From positions 1 to 64,000 of the forward strand of contig NZ_SNZF01000021.1 in the NCBI RefSeq assembly GCF_004363725.1: DNA of 64,000 nt, in the 5' to 3' direction. Positions 61,593-64,000 of this stretch are shown one piece after another. The notes under the pieces were generated by a model, which made no database searches, was not told where the DNA came from, and was given only the letters and a program-made list of their open reading frames with translations. Source of the stretch: Aquamicrobium defluvii (lineage in GTDB: Bacteria > Pseudomonadota > Alphaproteobacteria > Rhizobiales > Rhizobiaceae). How positions within the stretch are numbered: position 1 is the stretch's first letter; each line of letters begins with the position of its first letter. The position numbers and the translations under genes were made by a program.

Positions 61593-63097
61593 AGCTCGCG
61601 CTCCTCCAGAAAGCCCTGCTCCTCGTAGAAGGCGCGCATGGAAGCCAGCGCCGGATGGGCGAGCGCTCGGCGCAGATAGTCGCGGATGCGCGGCAGGTGC
61701 TTCAGATAGCCGGGCTTGCCGTCGCGGCGATGCAGGCGCACGAAGATGCCGAGGATCTTCGAGTTCCGCTGCGCCGCCATCAGCGCATAGGCTTCGAGGA
61801 AAGCAGCTTCATCGAAAGGCCCGGCAGCGCGCCGCCGGGCAAGATAGGCATCCACCGTCGCCTGCTCGACATCGCGCGGCACGGTTGCGCGCGCATCCAT
61901 GGCGAGCGAGGCGAGATCGTAGGCAGTCGGGCCGATCAGCGCATCCTGAAAATCGATGATGCCCAGCCGGTCGTGCCCGCTGCGTTCGGCCCGCCAGATC
62001 AGGTTCGGCGAATGATAGTCGCGCTGCATCAGCGTGGGTTCAAAACCTTCGATGCGGTCGAGTGCGGCGTTCCATTCCCGCCGGTAGCGGGCGCGCAGCG
62101 CCTCGTCGGCCGGCTTGCCGGTCACGGCCGGCACATACCAGTCGACCAGCAGGTCGACCTCGATCAGCATGGCGTCGCGGTCGAAGGGCGGCACCTCGTA
62201 AATAACACCGGGCGCCAGTTCGATGCGGGCTGACCACGGACGGCCATGCATGTCGGCCAGCAGTTCGGCGGCGGCGGCATAGCGTTCGGCGATGGGATTG
62301 CGCGCCTCGTCCAGCACGCCCGCGCTGCCCAGATGCTCGATCAGCAGGAAGCCGTTGTCGAGGTCCTGTGCGTAAATCTCCGGGGCGCAGATGCCGGCCT
62401 CGCGCAGCACCTTGTCGATGGCGACAAAGGCGGCAACGGTCTTCGAGGTATGGGCGATCTCGGCATAGGGCTTGCCGTCGCGCACCGGCGGGCCCATTAC
62501 CAGCGGCGGCGAGTTCATAAGGATGCGCTGGGCTCCCTCCAGCCGCACCGTCTCGTAGGAGCGGGCCGAGGCATCGCCCGTCAGATGGCGGCGCTGCGCG
62601 CTGCCCCAGCCGGCGTCTGCCAGGAAGGCGCGCATGGCGAGGGATCGCCCGATCCGCGCCATTGCCTCGCCGCTGCCGGAAATGTGCCCGCGGCGGCCTT
62701 CGCCCTCATGCACAAGCTCCACAGCTATGGCCGCGCGGGGCAGGCGACTGCCGGCGCGTTCCGGCCATTCCACCAGCGCCACCCCTTCGGCAATCGCTTC
62801 CCCGAAGCCGAGCTCGTCCAGCTCGTCCTCATGACCGAGGCGATAGAGGTCGAAATGGTGCACCGGAAAGCGCGTTTCGTAGCTTTGCACCAGCGTGAAG
62901 GTGGGGCTCGGCACTTCCAGCGCTTCATCGTCGGCAAGGGCGCGGATCAGGGCGCGCGCCAGCGTGGATTTTCCTGCGCCGAGATCGCCTTGCAGGGCCA
63001 GCACGTCGCCCGGACGCACGGCCATGGCGAGGTCTTCGCCCAGCCGCCGTGTCGCGGCCTCGTCGTCAAGCACCACCTCGATAGGGGAGGCTTCCAT
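61589..63097 (-). CDS. TsaE-AmgK fusion: tRNA threonylcarbamoyladenosine ATPase plus MurNAc/GlcNAc kinase domain
   Basis: A 502-residue fusion. Residues 1-150 are TsaE, the ATPase that aids threonylcarbamoyl-adenosine modification of tRNA: Walker A LQGDLGAGKST (36-46), then VPSPTFTLVQSYE, HHFDLYRL and LVEWPERA. Residues from about 165 to the end are an aminoglycoside-phosphotransferase-fold kinase resembling AmgK, with TGDASARSYETVRL, the catalytic LMQRDYHSPNLIW and the metal site LGIIDFQDALIGP. AmgK phosphorylates MurNAc/GlcNAc at C1 for MurU. The ATG at 63097 was chosen because homology starts there; an upstream start would run into divL. It overlaps the MurU-like gene by four bases. Confidence 0.85.
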   Translation of the reverse strand: MEASPIEVVLDDEAATRRLGEDLAMAVRPGDVLALQGDLGAGKSTLARALIRALADDEALEVPSPTFTLVQSYETRFPVHHFDLYRLGHEDELDELGFGEAIAEGVALVEWPERAGSRLPRAAIAVELVHEGEGRRGHISGSGEAMARIGRSLAMRAFLADAGWGSAQRRHLTGDASARSYETVRLEGAQRILMNSPPLVMGPPVRDGKPYAEIAHTSKTVAAFVAIDKVLREAGICAPEIYAQDLDNGFLLIEHLGSAGVLDEARNPIAERYAAAAELLADMHGRPWSARIELAPGVIYEVPPFDRDAMLIEVDLLVDWYVPAVTGKPADEALRARYRREWNAALDRIEGFEPTLMQRDYHSPNLIWRAERSGHDRLGIIDFQDALIGPTAYDLASLAMDARATVPRDVEQATVDAYLARRRAAGPFDEAAFLEAYALMAAQRNSKILGIFVRLHRRDGKPGYLKHLPRIRDYLRRALAHPALASMRAFYEEQGFLEEREL

Positions 63098-63104
63098 GCC
63101 GGGG

Positions 63105-64000
63105 CTACTCCGCAGCGTCGCGCATATCCGCCGGCGTGTCGGGGAAGGTGCAGACAACCGTGGTCCCCTCGCCGGAGCCGGTCTCGATGCGCACATCGCC
63201 GCCATGCAGTTCGACGAAGCTCTTCACGATGGAGAGACCGAGGCCCGCGCCGCGCCGGCGTCCGCCGTTCACGCGCGATTCGAAGCGGTGGAACACGAGG
63301 TCCAGTACATCGGGCGGCATGCCCGGCCCGTCGTCATGCACGGCGAATTCGACACCTGCGGCAAGCTGCCGGCAGGTGAGGCGCACGGCGCTGCCTTCCG
63401 GCGCGTAGTTCGCGGCGTTGGTGAGCAGGTTGTAGAGGATCTGGCGCACCCGCACCTCGTCGCCCCTGAAGCTCTTCGGCGCGGCCGAGGCATCCACCTC
63501 CAGCCGGATCGCATGGTCCTGTAACCGCTCGGAAACCAGCTCGGCGGCGGCCGTGATGGCGTTGGCCACGTCGACCTCTGTGATGTCGAGCTGCATGATG
63601 CCGGCATCGACGGTGGCGAGATCGAGAATGTCGTTGACGATGGTGAGCAGCACCGACGACGACGAGCCGATATGCTCCACATATTCGCGCTGGCGCGGCG
63701 ACAGCGGCCCCGTGGCCGGCAGCGACAGCAGTTCGGTGAAGCCGATGATGTTGGTGAGCGGCGAGCGCAGCTCGTAGGACACGTGCTGCACGAAGTCGTT
63801 CTTGATCTGGTCGGACTTCAGCAGCGCCTCGTTCTTTTCCTTCAGCGCCCGCTCGACATTGACGCTGTCGGTGACGTCGACGAATGTGGTCATCACCTGC
63901 CCGTTGGGCAGGTGGATGACGGCATAGCGCAGCACGCTTCCGGAATTCAGCTCCACCAGCCCGTGCCAGTTGCGGCGCTCCTCGTCGAAACCGGTGATGG
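63105..64000 (-). CDS. divL: DivL-type sensor kinase-like protein (partial, runs off the window)
   Basis: The last 298 codons of a PAS-containing histidine-kinase-fold protein; the 5' part lies beyond the window. A PAS-like segment (RYAVIHLPNGQVMTTFVDVTDSVNVERAL) precedes the dimerisation helix FVQHVSYELRSPLTNIIGF. Ordinary kinases have His-Glu-Leu-Arg there; here the residue is Tyr (TAC at 63774-63776), the hallmark of DivL, which signals to CckA and DivK in the alphaproteobacterial cell-cycle circuit. The ATP-binding domain is intact: NLLTNAANYAP, DDGPGMP, GAGLGLSIVKSFVELHGG. It is the first known gene of the block shared with tsaE/amgK. Confidence 0.85.
   Translation of the reverse strand, partial: ITGFDEERRNWHGLVELNSGSVLRYAVIHLPNGQVMTTFVDVTDSVNVERALKEKNEALLKSDQIKNDFVQHVSYELRSPLTNIIGFTELLSLPATGPLSPRQREYVEHIGSSSSVLLTIVNDILDLATVDAGIMQLDITEVDVANAITAAAELVSERLQDHAIRLEVDASAAPKSFRGDEVRVRQILYNLLTNAANYAPEGSAVRLTCRQLAAGVEFAVHDDGPGMPPDVLDLVFHRFESRVNGGRRRGAGLGLSIVKSFVELHGGDVRIETGSGEGTTVVCTFPDTPADMRDAAE

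Noticed and set aside
1..64000. CRISPR arrays, tRNA or rRNA genes
   Set aside because: No regularly spaced direct repeats, no cloverleaf with a GGTTCGA-type arm and no rRNA-like conserved stretches were found on reading both strands.

Overview
The window is a high-GC chromosomal segment, most probably from a member of the Hyphomicrobiales close to Mesorhizobium or other Phyllobacteriaceae. The evidence is the right-hand block: trpF-trpB-trpA-accD-folC on one strand facing trxA-addA-addB-murU-like-tsaE/amgK-divL on the other. This is a typical rhizobial housekeeping order, and the last gene has the tyrosine-for-histidine signature of DivL. No rRNA, tRNA or CRISPR array was found.

Layout. (1) About 1-3640 is a graveyard of broken genes: a serine-recombinase fragment, a multiply frameshifted succinate-semialdehyde-type aldehyde dehydrogenase, a feruloyl-CoA-synthase-like ligase cut at both ends, and an IS5-family transposase remnant. 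(2) 3786-11130 is a minus-strand operon. It encodes a dipeptide/oligopeptide ABC transporter (solute-binding protein, two permeases, two ATPases) with an M19-type dipeptidase and a small thiol dioxygenase between the binding protein and the permeases. Divergent from it are a GATase1/AraC-type regulator and a complete heterotetrameric sarcosine oxidase operon soxBDAG (12477-17600). The two units look like one peptide / N-methyl-amino-acid scavenging locus. (3) 17601-18158 holds an ECF sigma factor remnant that ends inside a palindromic repeat.

(4) 18159-43008 is a large exopolysaccharide locus. It contains galE, a Wzz/ExoP-like co-polymerase with a degenerate kinase domain, an FkbM methyltransferase, a Wzx flippase, two membrane O-acyltransferases, a VpsF-type polymerase, a GINT1-like protein, three GT4 glycosyltransferases, an asparagine synthase, a GDP-mannose 6-dehydrogenase (AlgD-like), a heparinase II/III-type lyase, a secreted GH5 glycosidase and two GNAT/CelD proteins. 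The priming glycosyltransferase and the outer-membrane export channel are not in the window. The product is predicted to be an acylated, probably uronic-acid-containing polymer made by the Wzx/Wzy route. (5) An outer-membrane beta-barrel gene with a clear terminator follows.

(6) 44113-48432 is a GntR/FadR regulator divergent from a peptidase C26 (gamma-glutamyl hydrolase-like) gene and a polar amino-acid ABC transporter. A short inverted repeat in the divergent gap is a likely operator. (7) 48533-53603 carries trpF, trpB, trpA, accD and folC. A nested palindromic repeat and a bidirectional terminator separate it from the minus-strand trxA-addAB-murU-tsaE/amgK-divL block, which runs off the window end.

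All calls rest on reading translated sequence and motifs by eye. No database search was run, so family names come from recognition of conserved motifs, and functions of individual polysaccharide enzymes are class-level only.
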